Assembly (NCBI GenBank): GCA_028281485.1
Contig: JANQJT010000283.1
Coordinates: 1 to 25,630 of the forward strand
Direction of reading: 5' to 3'
From: Phycisphaeraceae bacterium
GTDB taxonomy: Bacteria; Planctomycetota; Phycisphaerae; Phycisphaerales; Zrk34
DNA length: 25,630 nucleotides
Shown: one piece after another, positions 1 through 7,533 of the stretch
Layout: the number at the start of each line of letters is the position of its first letter
How positions within the stretch are numbered: the first letter of the stretch is position 1
Notes under the pieces: generated by a model
Database searches by the model: none
What the model was told of the DNA's origin: nothing
Seen by the model: the letters and a program-made list of their open reading frames with translations, nothing else
Program-made: the position numbers and the translations under genes

Positions 1-750
1 TACGACGGCTCGATCAAGAGCCAACTGGGCGGCTCGGGTAGCAGCTACAGCTTCGGCCACGAAGCGACGAACAACTACATGAATCCGAACGGTGACCACG
101 CCCAGTACGCGGGCGGCTCGCTGATCTTCGGTATTCAGGACGGCGCCGAGTTCCACTTCTCGGTCCACAACGACGTGCTGTCGATCAACAACGCGATCTT
201 CGACATCTACGACGACGACGGCTCGCCCCTGCTGGGCACGATGTCGTTGAGCGGTAACTTGGACATCGACTACGGCGCGGCGCACTCCAATCAGCACGAC
301 GCCGGCATCAGCGGATCGCTGGACTACGTCATCGAGTTCACCAACACCACCTACGGCGGTTACAACTACTACGACGGCAACATCCTCGAAGGCACGTTTT
401 ACTTCCAGGCCGCGGACTTCGGCGGTCAGTTCAACGGCATCAGCTTCGACGGTGACATGGTCAACTTCTCGCTTTGGGGTGACAACCGCCCGTCGCTGGG
501 CAACGGCAACCTGGCCGACCCGGACGGCACGCTGACCGGTTGGCGTAAGATCAACGGCAAGTGGAAGTGGCGTGAGTACAACCACTGGGGCTTCGGTCTC
601 GACCTGGTCGCGATGGGCCAGAAGAAAGACGTTCCGCCTCCGCCGAACGTCGTGCCCCTGCCGGCCCCGGCCCTGGCGGGCATGGTGCTGCTGAGCGGCA
701 TCGGTGGCGTCCGCATCCTGCGTCGCATCCGCCGCAAAGACGAGGTCTAA
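1..750 (+). CDS. VPLPA-CTERM sorted extracellular protein, 5'-truncated
   Basis: The reading frame is open from base 1 and ends at TAA 748-750, so the start lies outside the window; 249 residues are visible. The body is rich in Gly, Asn, Asp, Tyr and Phe, typical of secreted beta-rich proteins, and I do not recognise its fold. The C-terminus is a complete sorting signal: a short proline linker, VPLPA at visible residues 218-222, a hydrophobic helix, then a basic tail RILRRIRRKDEV. In known systems such a tail is cut by an exosortase in the inner membrane, and this window encodes one. The signal peptide must lie upstream. A strong terminator follows 24 bases after the stop. The sorting signal is clear; the protein's function is unknown. 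Confidence 0.85.
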   Translation, partial: YDGSIKSQLGGSGSSYSFGHEATNNYMNPNGDHAQYAGGSLIFGIQDGAEFHFSVHNDVLSINNAIFDIYDDDGSPLLGTMSLSGNLDIDYGAAHSNQHDAGISGSLDYVIEFTNTTYGGYNYYDGNILEGTFYFQAADFGGQFNGISFDGDMVNFSLWGDNRPSLGNGNLADPDGTLTGWRKINGKWKWREYNHWGFGLDLVAMGQKKDVPPPPNVVPLPAPALAGMVLLSGIGGVRILRRIRRKDEV

Positions 751-773
751 GCCTCAACACACACGAATCGTTC

Positions 774-804
774 AAACCCCGCATCCATCCGATGCGGGGT
801 TTTT
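774..804 (+). terminator. Rho-independent terminator after the first VPLPA-CTERM gene
   Basis: A perfect 9-bp stem, 777-785 (CCCCGCATC) with 791-799 (GATGCGGGG), encloses the 5-base loop CATCC. It is flanked by AAA on the left and followed by TTTTTATTT on the right. The U-tract is on the plus strand, so it terminates the gene ending at 750. On the minus strand only a short T run follows, so it is a weak stop for that strand. Confidence 0.9.
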
Positions 805-943
805 ATTTGCCAAGCGAACCCGAAGCCTTGATTTCACAAGAACAACAGGGAAGCAACCGATCTAGCGTTGTCTCAGCCGCGGACAGCGGGCACGTTTGAA
901 TCGCTGCACCGCGCTACGAACCTTGTCGCCGCCGGCGCGCAAA

Positions 944-2314
944 TCACACCGACTGACGCGCCGCCTCGTCACCCGGTTTGGCCCCCACCAACGCCCCCGA
1001 GGCCATCAGCCACGGCAGCAGCAGCGCGCTGTTCAGCATCGCGTCGATCGCGGCGATCATGAGCAGCGCGCAAAGCGCCCCCGTGCAGCGAGCGCGGTGC
1101 GTGGCGCGGTGGTGATAGGTCAGCTTCATCTGCCACCAGACCGCCGGTCCCATCAGCGTCAACACCATCGCACCCAGGCCGACGAACCCGTACGCGCCCA
1201 AGGCGAGCGTCCACAACGACCAGGGCCGACCGGGCGGGTCGCCTTCCCACCACGTCGGTGAGCCGTGCCCGAGCACGGGTTTTTCCATCGCGATCGGCAG
1301 GTGGGTTTCTTCGTGTTTGAGGCGCCAACCGAACGAGCCGCGCCCCGCGTCTTTGAACAACTGCTTGACCTTCGGGCCGATCGGCGTGTTCTCGACGAAC
1401 TTCTGCGCGTTGATCTGGCCCGTCGCGCGCATGCCCCCGTACACCAAGACCAAGCTCAACAACGGGAACAGCAGCCAGCGAGGAGACACGCGATCGATGA
1501 CAAACAGCCAGGCCAGCGCAAAGACCATCAGTATGATCGCGCCGATGGATTGCGTGAGCAGGGTCATGGCCACGAGCATCAGCGCCGCGATCGTAACGGG
1601 AACGAGGCCGATGCGTCGCGTCCCCGCGAAGCGCAGCGCGGATGCCGCCACCGCCCCGCCGGCCAGCCACATGGCCAGCTGGTTGCCGTCTTCCATGAAG
1701 AGCATCGGGCGATAGCCGAAGTAACGCGCGGCGCCGGTTTGTGCGTAGGGGTGCGGGCCGTAGACCCAGCCGTACAGCGAGGGGCCGATGAAGAACTCTA
1801 GTAAACACAGCGGCAGCGTGAGCAGCGCCGCGAACATGAACGCCTTCAACAATCGGTGGTGGCCCTCGGCGTCGGACAGATACAGCCTGCCCAACAGATA
1901 CGGGCCGGTCCACGCCAGGTCGAGGTAGATCGTGTCGATCAGGCCATCGATCACAGATGTCGAGTTGAACAGAGCCGCGGCAATCGGCGTGATCACCAGC
2001 AGCACCGCAAAGCCGTCCGTGAGGCGTGGTCTGAATCGCAGGACGGTCTTGAAATCGAATACGAATACCGCCAACGCCGCCGCACCACCCAGAACCGCGG
2101 CCTTGGAGATCAGCCCCGCTCCCGGCAGCGCCAGGCCCATCACGGGGAAGTCGACCAGGTCCTCGATCGCCGCGGTGTCGAACACGGCCACGGGCAGCAT
2201 CACCCAGCCCAGCAGATAGCCGGTCAGCGCGACCGTGGAGGCGGGGAACTTCCAGCATAACCCGCACAGACAAACCGCGTAGCACAGCAGCATGAAGGGA
2301 ACGGTGTCGGCCAT
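944..2314 (-). CDS. O-antigen ligase/polymerase-like multipass membrane protein
   Basis: This 456-residue protein is almost wholly hydrophobic, with about ten or more predicted membrane helices. A loop around residues 197-216 contains YFGYRPMLFMEDGNQLAMW. This resembles the loop of O-antigen ligase / Wzy-like proteins found in exosortase and exopolysaccharide loci. A later periplasmic-type loop has GHGSPTWWEGDPPGRPW. The expected role is polymerisation of lipid-linked repeat units or transfer of the finished glycan at the periplasmic face. The start ATG at 2314 has no clear Shine-Dalgarno. It is divergent from the next gene with only 35 bases between starts, and it stands apart from the two glycan operons. 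Family assignment rests on topology and loop pattern, since these proteins share little sequence; ligase and polymerase cannot be told apart. Confidence 0.7.
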   Translation of the reverse strand: MADTVPFMLLCYAVCLCGLCWKFPASTVALTGYLLGWVMLPVAVFDTAAIEDLVDFPVMGLALPGAGLISKAAVLGGAAALAVFVFDFKTVLRFRPRLTDGFAVLLVITPIAAALFNSTSVIDGLIDTIYLDLAWTGPYLLGRLYLSDAEGHHRLLKAFMFAALLTLPLCLLEFFIGPSLYGWVYGPHPYAQTGAARYFGYRPMLFMEDGNQLAMWLAGGAVAASALRFAGTRRIGLVPVTIAALMLVAMTLLTQSIGAIILMVFALAWLFVIDRVSPRWLLFPLLSLVLVYGGMRATGQINAQKFVENTPIGPKVKQLFKDAGRGSFGWRLKHEETHLPIAMEKPVLGHGSPTWWEGDPPGRPWSLWTLALGAYGFVGLGAMVLTLMGPAVWWQMKLTYHHRATHRARCTGALCALLMIAAIDAMLNSALLLPWLMASGALVGAKPGDEAARQSV

Positions 2315-2349
2315 GTTGCAATCAGTATACGAAATCCGATATTGAACCT

Positions 2350-2877
2350 ATGCATATTATCGCTTTTGCTAATTCGACCCAGTTCGCGGGGCTGGTGAGC
2401 TACGGGGCGGCGCTGGCGGCTTGCGCGATCGCGCTGAGCCGACCGCGAGACCGGATGTGGTGGATCGTCATCGCCGCGGTGTGTGGCGTGCTAACGATGG
2501 ATGTGTGGCTGGGGCTGCGTCACGAGCTGGCCAGGGCGATGGGGCACCTGATGGGCTACGTGGGGTGGTACGGCGTCCGCCGAGAGGTGCAGGCGGTGAT
2601 CATCGGCGTGGGAGCGGCGGTGTGGATCGTGATGATGTGGCGGCTGTGGCGCCTGTGGCGAACGAACGGTCGACGCGGCGAGACGCGGATCGCCGGGCTG
2701 CTGGCGGCGTTGGGACTGGGGCTGAGTGTGTTGGAAGCGGTCTCGCTGCACCAGGTCAACGCGTGGACGAGCAGGATGATCGGACCGATCATGTTGATCG
2801 CGTGGGCGTGGGTGTTGATCGGCGTGGGCGTGGTGCTGTGTGCGATCGTGAAGCTGAGGCGAAAGACGAGAACGTAA
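2350..2877 (+). CDS. Small four-helix membrane protein, unknown function
   Basis: A 175-residue protein with four hydrophobic segments, at about residues 12-29, 36-55, 82-100 and 115-160 (the last stretch probably holds two helices, so four or five in all). Basic loops carry RLWRLWRTNGRR and the tail ends KLRRKTRT. No catalytic motif is visible and I do not recognise the family. It is the only gene in its immediate area on the plus strand and is divergent from the O-antigen ligase-like gene, with 35 bases between the two starts, so the promoters must overlap. Codon use matches the neighbours. It could be an accessory factor of the surface system or an unrelated passenger. No plus-strand terminator is obvious; the hairpin at 2950-2978 has its T-run on the minus side. 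Confidence 0.6.
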   Translation: MHIIAFANSTQFAGLVSYGAALAACAIALSRPRDRMWWIVIAAVCGVLTMDVWLGLRHELARAMGHLMGYVGWYGVRREVQAVIIGVGAAVWIVMMWRLWRLWRTNGRRGETRIAGLLAALGLGLSVLEAVSLHQVNAWTSRMIGPIMLIAWAWVLIGVGVVLCAIVKLRRKTRT

Positions 2878-2939
2878 GCCCGGCACGCTTTCAGACCCTC
2901 AACTGTGCGGAATCGATTCCCATCGTTACTTGATTGTTC

Positions 2940-2978
2940 CAAAAAGCCACAACGCCCGGTTCTCTAAGCCGGGCGTTG
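2940..2978 (-). terminator. Terminator of the two-gene PEP-CTERM/VPLPA unit
   Basis: A perfect 10-bp inverted repeat, CAACGCCCGG at 2950-2959 and CCGGGCGTTG at 2969-2978, has a 9-base loop. Read on the minus strand, the stem is followed by GTGGC and then TTTTT, which fits an intrinsic terminator for the gene ending at 3010. The plus strand has no T-run after the stem. Confidence 0.75.
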
Positions 2979-3009
2979 GGCGAGCCTGGGAAGAAAGCAT
3001 CAGGCTGTG

Positions 3010-3684
3010 TTATCGCCGGCGCCGCGAAGCGACGAGAAGACCGGCGATGGATAACAGGGCAATGGAAGCCGGCTCGGGAACGATCAGCAGATCGAGCTCG
3101 GCGGTGGTGGACTGGTTGTTGGCATCGAGGTTGAAGGCGGACAGGCGGAAGGTGCCTTCGTTGAGGGTGGGCGACTCGAAGCCGGTGATGTCGACCGAGC
3201 CGTACATGTTGTCGGCGTTGCCGTCGGTGAAGGTTGCGTTGGCGAGGTCTGCGGTGATGAGGAAGTTGCTGCCCGCCTGGGGGGTGATGGCGGCGCCGGC
3301 GGCGAAGATGTCCGCGGTGAAGGTGTCGCCGTTGCTGAGCGAGGCCGAGAGGCTGCTGCCGGGCTGCAAGACACCGGCGATGAAGTCCAGCGAAGCGCTG
3401 AGCGTGCCGAGTGAGGGCGCGGTGACGTTGTTGTGTACGCCGCCGATGATGTCGTTACGCAAGACCCACATCGTGCTGGAGCCGGCCGGGGGAATGAACG
3501 AGAAGCTCAGCGTGCCGGTGTAGCCGGTCGAGAACGGGTTGGCGGTGCCGGTGATCATGGGCCCGTCGACGCGGAGCTCGATGGTGTCGGCATGCGCGGG
3601 GGCGGCGGTGAGGCCGAGGACCAGGGCGAGGGCGGCGATCACAACGGATACACCTGACAATCTGTTGTGCGTCGTCTCTTTCAT
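3010..3684 (-). CDS. PEP-CTERM sorted secreted protein
   Basis: A 224-residue secreted protein. Residues 1-32 form a signal peptide ending TAAPAHA. The body (about 33-200) is Ser/Thr/Gly/Asn-rich with beta-type alternation and matches no family I recognise. The C-terminus is a classic PEP-CTERM signal: VPEPA at 202-206, a hydrophobic helix, and the terminal cluster SRRRR. It is the only VPEPA signal in the window; the other three substrates have VPLPA. A GGAG Shine-Dalgarno lies 8 bases before ATG 3684. The upstream VPLPA gene ends 68 bases away with no terminator between, so the two are probably co-transcribed and stopped by the hairpin at 2950-2978. Predicted fate: Sec export, exosortase cleavage at the tail, then attachment to or release at the cell surface. 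Confidence 0.88.
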   Translation of the reverse strand: MKETTHNRLSGVSVVIAALALVLGLTAAPAHADTIELRVDGPMITGTANPFSTGYTGTLSFSFIPPAGSSTMWVLRNDIIGGVHNNVTAPSLGTLSASLDFIAGVLQPGSSLSASLSNGDTFTADIFAAGAAITPQAGSNFLITADLANATFTDGNADNMYGSVDITGFESPTLNEGTFRLSAFNLDANNQSTTAELDLLIVPEPASIALLSIAGLLVASRRRR

Positions 3685-3752
3685 CTCTTCAACTCCGAGC
3701 GTGTGGCTGGGTCTGGTTTTTACTCTTGTGTTTGTTTGTCTGTTTGAGGTGA

Positions 3753-4532
3753 TCAGCCTTCAACGCCGGCGATGGCCGCGCGGCTACGGCGACGGATGTA
3801 CACGACGCCGAGCATCGCGAGCATGACCAGGCCCATGTAGGACGAGGCGGGCAGGGGCACGACCGGCGGGGGCGGCGGCGGCGAGGCGAACAGGTCCGCC
3901 TTGGCGTTGGCTTCGACGGGGTACAGGCCGTCGGTCACGGCGAAGCGGAACTCAAAGAGGTTGCCGACGAGCTGACCGGGGCCCGGCACGTTGAGGCCGA
4001 GGAAGGTGGTCAGCGCGTTGTTGAGGTCATCGGCAACGGTGATGTTGCTGAGGCCGGCGCTGAGCAGGTAGCTGACGGTGTTGCCCTGGACGCCGGCGGC
4101 ATCGTAGAGCAGCTGACCGGCGTTGATGTCGGCGGAGATGATCTCGGTCAGGCCGTTGTTGTTGGCGGTGACACCGAGGGAGCCGCCGGTGATGCTGCCG
4201 AACTCAACGTCGATGATGATCTCGATCTCCTGGATGGCCATGTTGCCGGGCAGCGAGAAGAAGGGGGTGATCAGGGCGAAGTCGCCGGTGCCGACGTCGA
4301 GGGCGGCCAGCTGCGTGCTGACCTTGTCGACGGCGGTGATGGTGCCGGAGTAGTCGGCGACGGGATCGAAGGCTTCGCCGGTGTTGGAGGTGAGCGCGCT
4401 GTCGGTGGTGACGTCGAGACCGATCATCTCCAGGCGGAGCACGTCGGACGCGTCGGCGTTGACGGACAGGGTGGCGATCGCCAGGCAGGCAACCAGACCA
4501 CAGGCCTTACGCAATGACTTGCTATACATCAT
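3753..4532 (-). CDS. VPLPA-CTERM sorted secreted protein
   Basis: A 259-residue protein. The frame is open to 4571, but I place the start at the ATG-ATG pair 4532/4529. A GGGAG Shine-Dalgarno sits 5-8 bases upstream, and this start gives a normal signal peptide (basic MYSKSLRK, hydrophobic core, cut near VNADA at about 28). The body resembles secreted beta-rich proteins and has no recognised domain. It ends with six prolines, VPLPA at 225-229, a membrane helix and YIRRRSR. A ten-residue extension, AAIAGVEG at its end, continues beyond the basic cluster, which is unusual for this signal. It lies upstream of the VPEPA gene and probably forms a two-gene unit with it. A sigma70-like promoter candidate lies at 4725-4754, giving a long leader. 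Confidence 0.87.
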   Translation of the reverse strand: MMYSKSLRKACGLVACLAIATLSVNADASDVLRLEMIGLDVTTDSALTSNTGEAFDPVADYSGTITAVDKVSTQLAALDVGTGDFALITPFFSLPGNMAIQEIEIIIDVEFGSITGGSLGVTANNNGLTEIISADINAGQLLYDAAGVQGNTVSYLLSAGLSNITVADDLNNALTTFLGLNVPGPGQLVGNLFEFRFAVTDGLYPVEANAKADLFASPPPPPPVVPLPASSYMGLVMLAMLGVVYIRRRSRAAIAGVEG

Positions 4533-4834
4533 GAGAACTCCCACTCCAACTTCCCGCCCAGTTTTGGCCACCGGGCTATTATTCCACCGAAAATATACCC
4601 CTCAAAAGAGCGGGAGCAAAAGAAACTCGGCTGAATTTGGGGGATTTCACTCGAATCGAGATGTCCATATCATCAAATCAGCGATAGAAATGCGGGATCA
4701 AAAACTCTCTACACCATCCGTATCATTATATCTTATAGATACTTATGACAACAAAAAGTTATCTGGACCTTCGCAGGCCGGACATGCGACAGAATCGGGT
4801 TAATTTTACCAATTTCACAGACAGCGGGGCAAGA
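4533..4834. other. AT-rich intergenic region with a long leader
   Basis: This 302-base gap is strikingly more AT-rich than the rest of the window. It lies between the VPLPA gene start (4532) and the 3' end of the flavoprotein gene (4835), both on the minus strand. It holds one good promoter candidate (4725-4754, minus). It also has a weak inverted repeat, TCGCA 4771-4775 with TGCGA 4785-4789, which lacks an adjacent T-run, so no convincing terminator for the flavoprotein gene. I see no small gene with a ribosome site and no RNA gene. Confidence 0.5.
4725..4754 (-). promoter_or_regulatory. Sigma70-type promoter candidate for the VPLPA gene at 3753-4532
   Basis: On the minus strand a perfect TATAAT (4730-4725) is preceded by an 18-base spacer and TTGTTG (4754-4749); an alternative -35, TTGTCA, gives a 15-base spacer. 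Transcription would begin near 4718, leaving a leader of about 185 bases before ATG 4532. It sits in the most AT-rich part of the window, so a chance match is possible. Confidence 0.4.
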
Positions 4835-6496
4835 TTAGTCCGTGTTGATAGGCGTGGAGGGGGCTGATTGAGGGGTCTTGGCGGGGGCGGGTTCGATGTA
4901 TCTGCCCGGGCTGAGGATGTTCTGGGGGTCCAGGAGGGACTTGATGCGGCCGGAGAGCTGGAAGAGCTCGGGGGCGTGCTTCTGCAGCTTGGGGTAGCAG
5001 CGCGGACCCGTGCGATACGGCGGGTAGCCGGCCTGGATCAAGGCGGTGATCAGTTCGTCGTAGCAGGCCTCGGCGGCGGCGGCCTGGGTGGGGTCGGACT
5101 TGTCGAAGAAGATGTTGGTGATGGCGATGATGGCCCGCTGATTGATGAGCGTGAAGGTGATGGGACACTCGAAGCCGTGGCGGGCGTAGATCGGCTCGAC
5201 CAGGTCGACCACACGCCGAACGTCTTCGCCGGTCATCGGCAGCACGGGAGAGACCCACATCAGGCCGGCGTCGGTATCGAGCGGGTCGTTGAAGTCCGGT
5301 TCGAGGGGTTGGGGGAGGCGCCAACAGGCGCCGCCGAGCGGTTCATCCGTGGGGATGCCCTGCATCAGATCGAGCGCGGGCCGTATCGCGGCGAGTCGGC
5401 CGGCCAAGGACTGGGCGATACCAAACCGATTCAGCAGCGAGACCAGGCTGTTGGCGCGCGCGTAGCGTTTCTCGTCGATGAAAATGGGCTTGATCGGTGC
5501 AAGGGCTTTGCGGATCTGCCGCTTGGTGGCTTTGACGATATCGGCGGGGCCTTCGATTGAGCCGGCCCCCATCCACAGGCCCAGGCCGTGTTCTTGCCGG
5601 AGCTGGCAACGGACGGCGTCTGGGAGCGGCATTTGACCGTCCGTGCGGTCGTAGGGATATGTCAATTTAGAACTTAGGATGCGCAGGTCGTTGCCGATGT
5701 GGATCGCGGACTTTAAGATATCGGACCTTCGTAGCGGCGCAAGCCGCCCCACCACCCGTTCGAGGTCGTCCTCGCGGTCGACCGAGAAGAAGAACGCACA
5801 GAACGCCTCGGGCCTTGGCATGAGCCACAAGCCGATCTCTGTGACGATGCCACAGTTGCTTTGGCAGAACAGGCCATCGAGGAACGGGCCGACCCCGTAG
5901 CGGTAGACCCGGCCGGAGCGCGCATTGGCAAATGCGTCGAACCCGGTATCCAGCACCGAGCCGTCGGCGAGCACAACCTTCATGCCGCAGGTGTGCAAGA
6001 AGTGGTCGCCGTAGGGCGTGTGACCGAAGCCGCGGTCGAGCGTGTTGCCGACCAGCGAAGCGTCGCGTCCCGCGCCGGTGCAATCCATCATCAGGTCCGG
6101 GAAGTGCTGCTGCAGGTGATCGGCGAGTTGCCCCTGGGTGACGCCGGGCTCGATCACACAGTAGGCCAGGTCGTCGTTGACGGTGACGATCCGGTTCATG
6201 CGTTGCATGTCGACGATGACCTGTCCGGGCGTGGGCGCGTTGGCGTCGCCGTAGCCGAAGTTTCGTCCGCGGCTGATCGGGTAGAGCGGCAGCCGGTGCC
6301 GAGCGGCGATGCGGACGATGCGTTGCACCTGTTCGGTCGATTCCGGACAGACGATCGCGGTAGGGGTTGTGCCGGTTGTGCCGGTTGTGCGGGCGTAGTG
6401 GCCCAGCGCATCGGGGCTCCGGTGGACGTGGGGTTCGCCCACGACGGCCCGGATCGCGTCCAGCGCGAGATCGTGCTGCGTGTTCGACGTTGACAT
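4835..6496 (-). CDS. FAD-binding oxidase, vanillyl-alcohol oxidase / p-cresol methylhydroxylase family
   Basis: A 553-residue flavoprotein. The N-terminal FAD domain (about 40-235) has the nucleotide loop YPISRGRNFGYGD at 72-84 and the family signature GPFLDGLFCQSNCGIVTEIG at 203-222. The C-terminal cap contains GIPTDEPLGGACW (380-392), YRT at 494-496 and the closing motif DPQNILSPGRY. The YRT matches the Tyr-Arg pair that binds the substrate phenolate in vanillyl-alcohol oxidase. Known relatives oxidise para-alkylphenols such as vanillyl alcohol, p-cresol and eugenol. At the place of the covalent FAD-linking His of that enzyme (before VSPVLPMTGED) I see Gly-Leu-Met-Trp, so flavin may be bound differently; that alignment is by eye. 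No signal peptide. It is divergent from the FeeM-like gene, 105 bases between starts. The true substrate is unknown. Confidence 0.85.
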   Translation of the reverse strand: MSTSNTQHDLALDAIRAVVGEPHVHRSPDALGHYARTTGTTGTTPTAIVCPESTEQVQRIVRIAARHRLPLYPISRGRNFGYGDANAPTPGQVIVDMQRMNRIVTVNDDLAYCVIEPGVTQGQLADHLQQHFPDLMMDCTGAGRDASLVGNTLDRGFGHTPYGDHFLHTCGMKVVLADGSVLDTGFDAFANARSGRVYRYGVGPFLDGLFCQSNCGIVTEIGLWLMPRPEAFCAFFFSVDREDDLERVVGRLAPLRRSDILKSAIHIGNDLRILSSKLTYPYDRTDGQMPLPDAVRCQLRQEHGLGLWMGAGSIEGPADIVKATKRQIRKALAPIKPIFIDEKRYARANSLVSLLNRFGIAQSLAGRLAAIRPALDLMQGIPTDEPLGGACWRLPQPLEPDFNDPLDTDAGLMWVSPVLPMTGEDVRRVVDLVEPIYARHGFECPITFTLINQRAIIAITNIFFDKSDPTQAAAAEACYDELITALIQAGYPPYRTGPRCYPKLQKHAPELFQLSGRIKSLLDPQNILSPGRYIEPAPAKTPQSAPSTPINTD

Positions 6497-6521
6497 ACGG
6501 CGCTCACGGCATGTTAGGCGG

Positions 6522-6535
6522 ATTCCGAAAGGAAT
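6522..6535 (+). promoter_or_regulatory. Small GNRA-type hairpin in the divergent spacer
   Basis: ATTCC (6522-6526), GAAA loop, GGAAT (6531-6535) form a 5-bp stem capped by a GNRA tetraloop. It lies in the 105-base spacer between the flavoprotein and acyltransferase genes. It may be part of the acyltransferase leader RNA; the short stem could also be chance. Confidence 0.2.
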
Positions 6536-6589
6536 TATCGGCCAACCGCGAGGCCGTATTAATTGGTTCGTACAGGAAAATAGTGTCTA

Positions 6590-6596
6590 AAGGAGG
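6590..6596 (+). promoter_or_regulatory. Strong Shine-Dalgarno fixing the FeeM-like start
   Basis: AAGGAGG ends 5 bases before ATG 6602. It is the strongest ribosome site in the window and decides this start over the internal ATG at 6671, which has only GAAGGGA upstream. Confidence 0.75.
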
Positions 6597-6601
6597 TCTA
6601 A

Positions 6602-7423
6602 ATGGCGTTCGATAAAAACATAGGTCTGGATGACTCTTTCGGATGCGTTATCGACATCGAGAAGGGACAGATGAGCGAATCACTCCAATCCAAAGAATCC
6701 TCGATGATTGAGTCGCACCCCGGGCTCAGCTTCGACGTGGCAGCCGATGCGCGCCAGGTCACCGACGCGTGGGGCCTGGTCTATCGTGCCTATCTCAGTG
6801 CCGGATTGATTCACGCCAATCACGCGAAGCTTCACACCGTGGCGCAGGCGATTCAGCCGAACACGGCGGTGATTCTCGGGCGCATCGGCGAGATGCCGGT
6901 CTCGACGATCAGCGCGTACATCGATGGGCCGAAGGGCCTGCCGCTGGACGCGGTGTATCACGATGAGTTGGAGGCGTTGCGTCAGAGCGGTCGCCGCTTG
7001 ACGGAGTTCGGTTTGTTTGCCGATCGCCGTCAGCACCTGTTCCGTTCGATCGATGCGCTGCTGGAGCTGATCCGCTACGCGACGTACTTCGCGCTGAGTT
7101 GTGATGCGACGGATGGCGTGATCGGCGTGCACCCCCACCACGCGAACTTCTACACGCGCCTGATCGGCTTCGAGCCGGCCGGCGAGGTGAAGGAGTACGA
7201 GACGGTGAAGAACAACCCGGTGGCGTTGCTGCGTATCGACTGGGCGAAGGTCAAGTCGATGGAGAAGCTGCCGCGTGGCATGCGTTACCTGACGGCGAAC
7301 GTGATCGAGCCGAAGACGTTCGACAGCCGCTTCCGTTTCGATCAGTCGGACATGGAAGGGACGGCGATCGAGCGATTCTTCCTGGATCAGCCCGAGCCGA
7401 TCAACACGGTATCGTCCGCGTGA
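6602..7423 (+). CDS. FeeM-like N-acyl amino acid synthase / exosortase-associated acyltransferase
   Basis: A 273-residue soluble protein with a GNAT-like fold pattern of the FeeM / PEP-CTERM-exosortase acyltransferase group. Visible family landmarks are VYRAYLSAG at 60-68, the central strand STISAYIDGPKGLPLD at 101-116, GRRLTEFGLFA at 130-140, and VHPHHANFYTRLIGF at 176-190. FeeM transfers a long acyl chain from acyl carrier protein to the amine of tyrosine; relatives occur beside exosortase genes, where their product is not settled. The first 40 residues precede the fold and are probably flexible. It is divergent from a para-alkylphenol-type oxidase and followed by a strong terminator, so it is a single-gene transcript. 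No acyl carrier protein gene is in the window. The amino acid acceptor cannot be read from sequence. Confidence 0.78.
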   Translation: MAFDKNIGLDDSFGCVIDIEKGQMSESLQSKESSMIESHPGLSFDVAADARQVTDAWGLVYRAYLSAGLIHANHAKLHTVAQAIQPNTAVILGRIGEMPVSTISAYIDGPKGLPLDAVYHDELEALRQSGRRLTEFGLFADRRQHLFRSIDALLELIRYATYFALSCDATDGVIGVHPHHANFYTRLIGFEPAGEVKEYETVKNNPVALLRIDWAKVKSMEKLPRGMRYLTANVIEPKTFDSRFRFDQSDMEGTAIERFFLDQPEPINTVSSA

Positions 7424-7468
7424 GAACCCGCGGCGTGCCGCTCAAGACAAGGCATCATTGGTGAAACG

Positions 7469-7503
7469 AAAAAAGGGTCAGACCGATCAGGTCTGACCCT
7501 TTG
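7469..7503. terminator. Bidirectional terminator between converging genes
   Basis: A perfect 12-bp stem, 7473-7484 (AAGGGTCAGACC) with 7490-7501 (GGTCTGACCCTT), has the 5-base loop GATCA. The left flank AAAA gives a T-run on the minus strand and the right side gives TTT on the plus strand. It therefore serves both the FeeM-like gene (ends 7423) and the VPLPA gene read from the other side (ends 7534). Confidence 0.9.
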
Positions 7504-7533
7504 TGATGATTGAGTTTTTAAGCCGCAGAAGTC

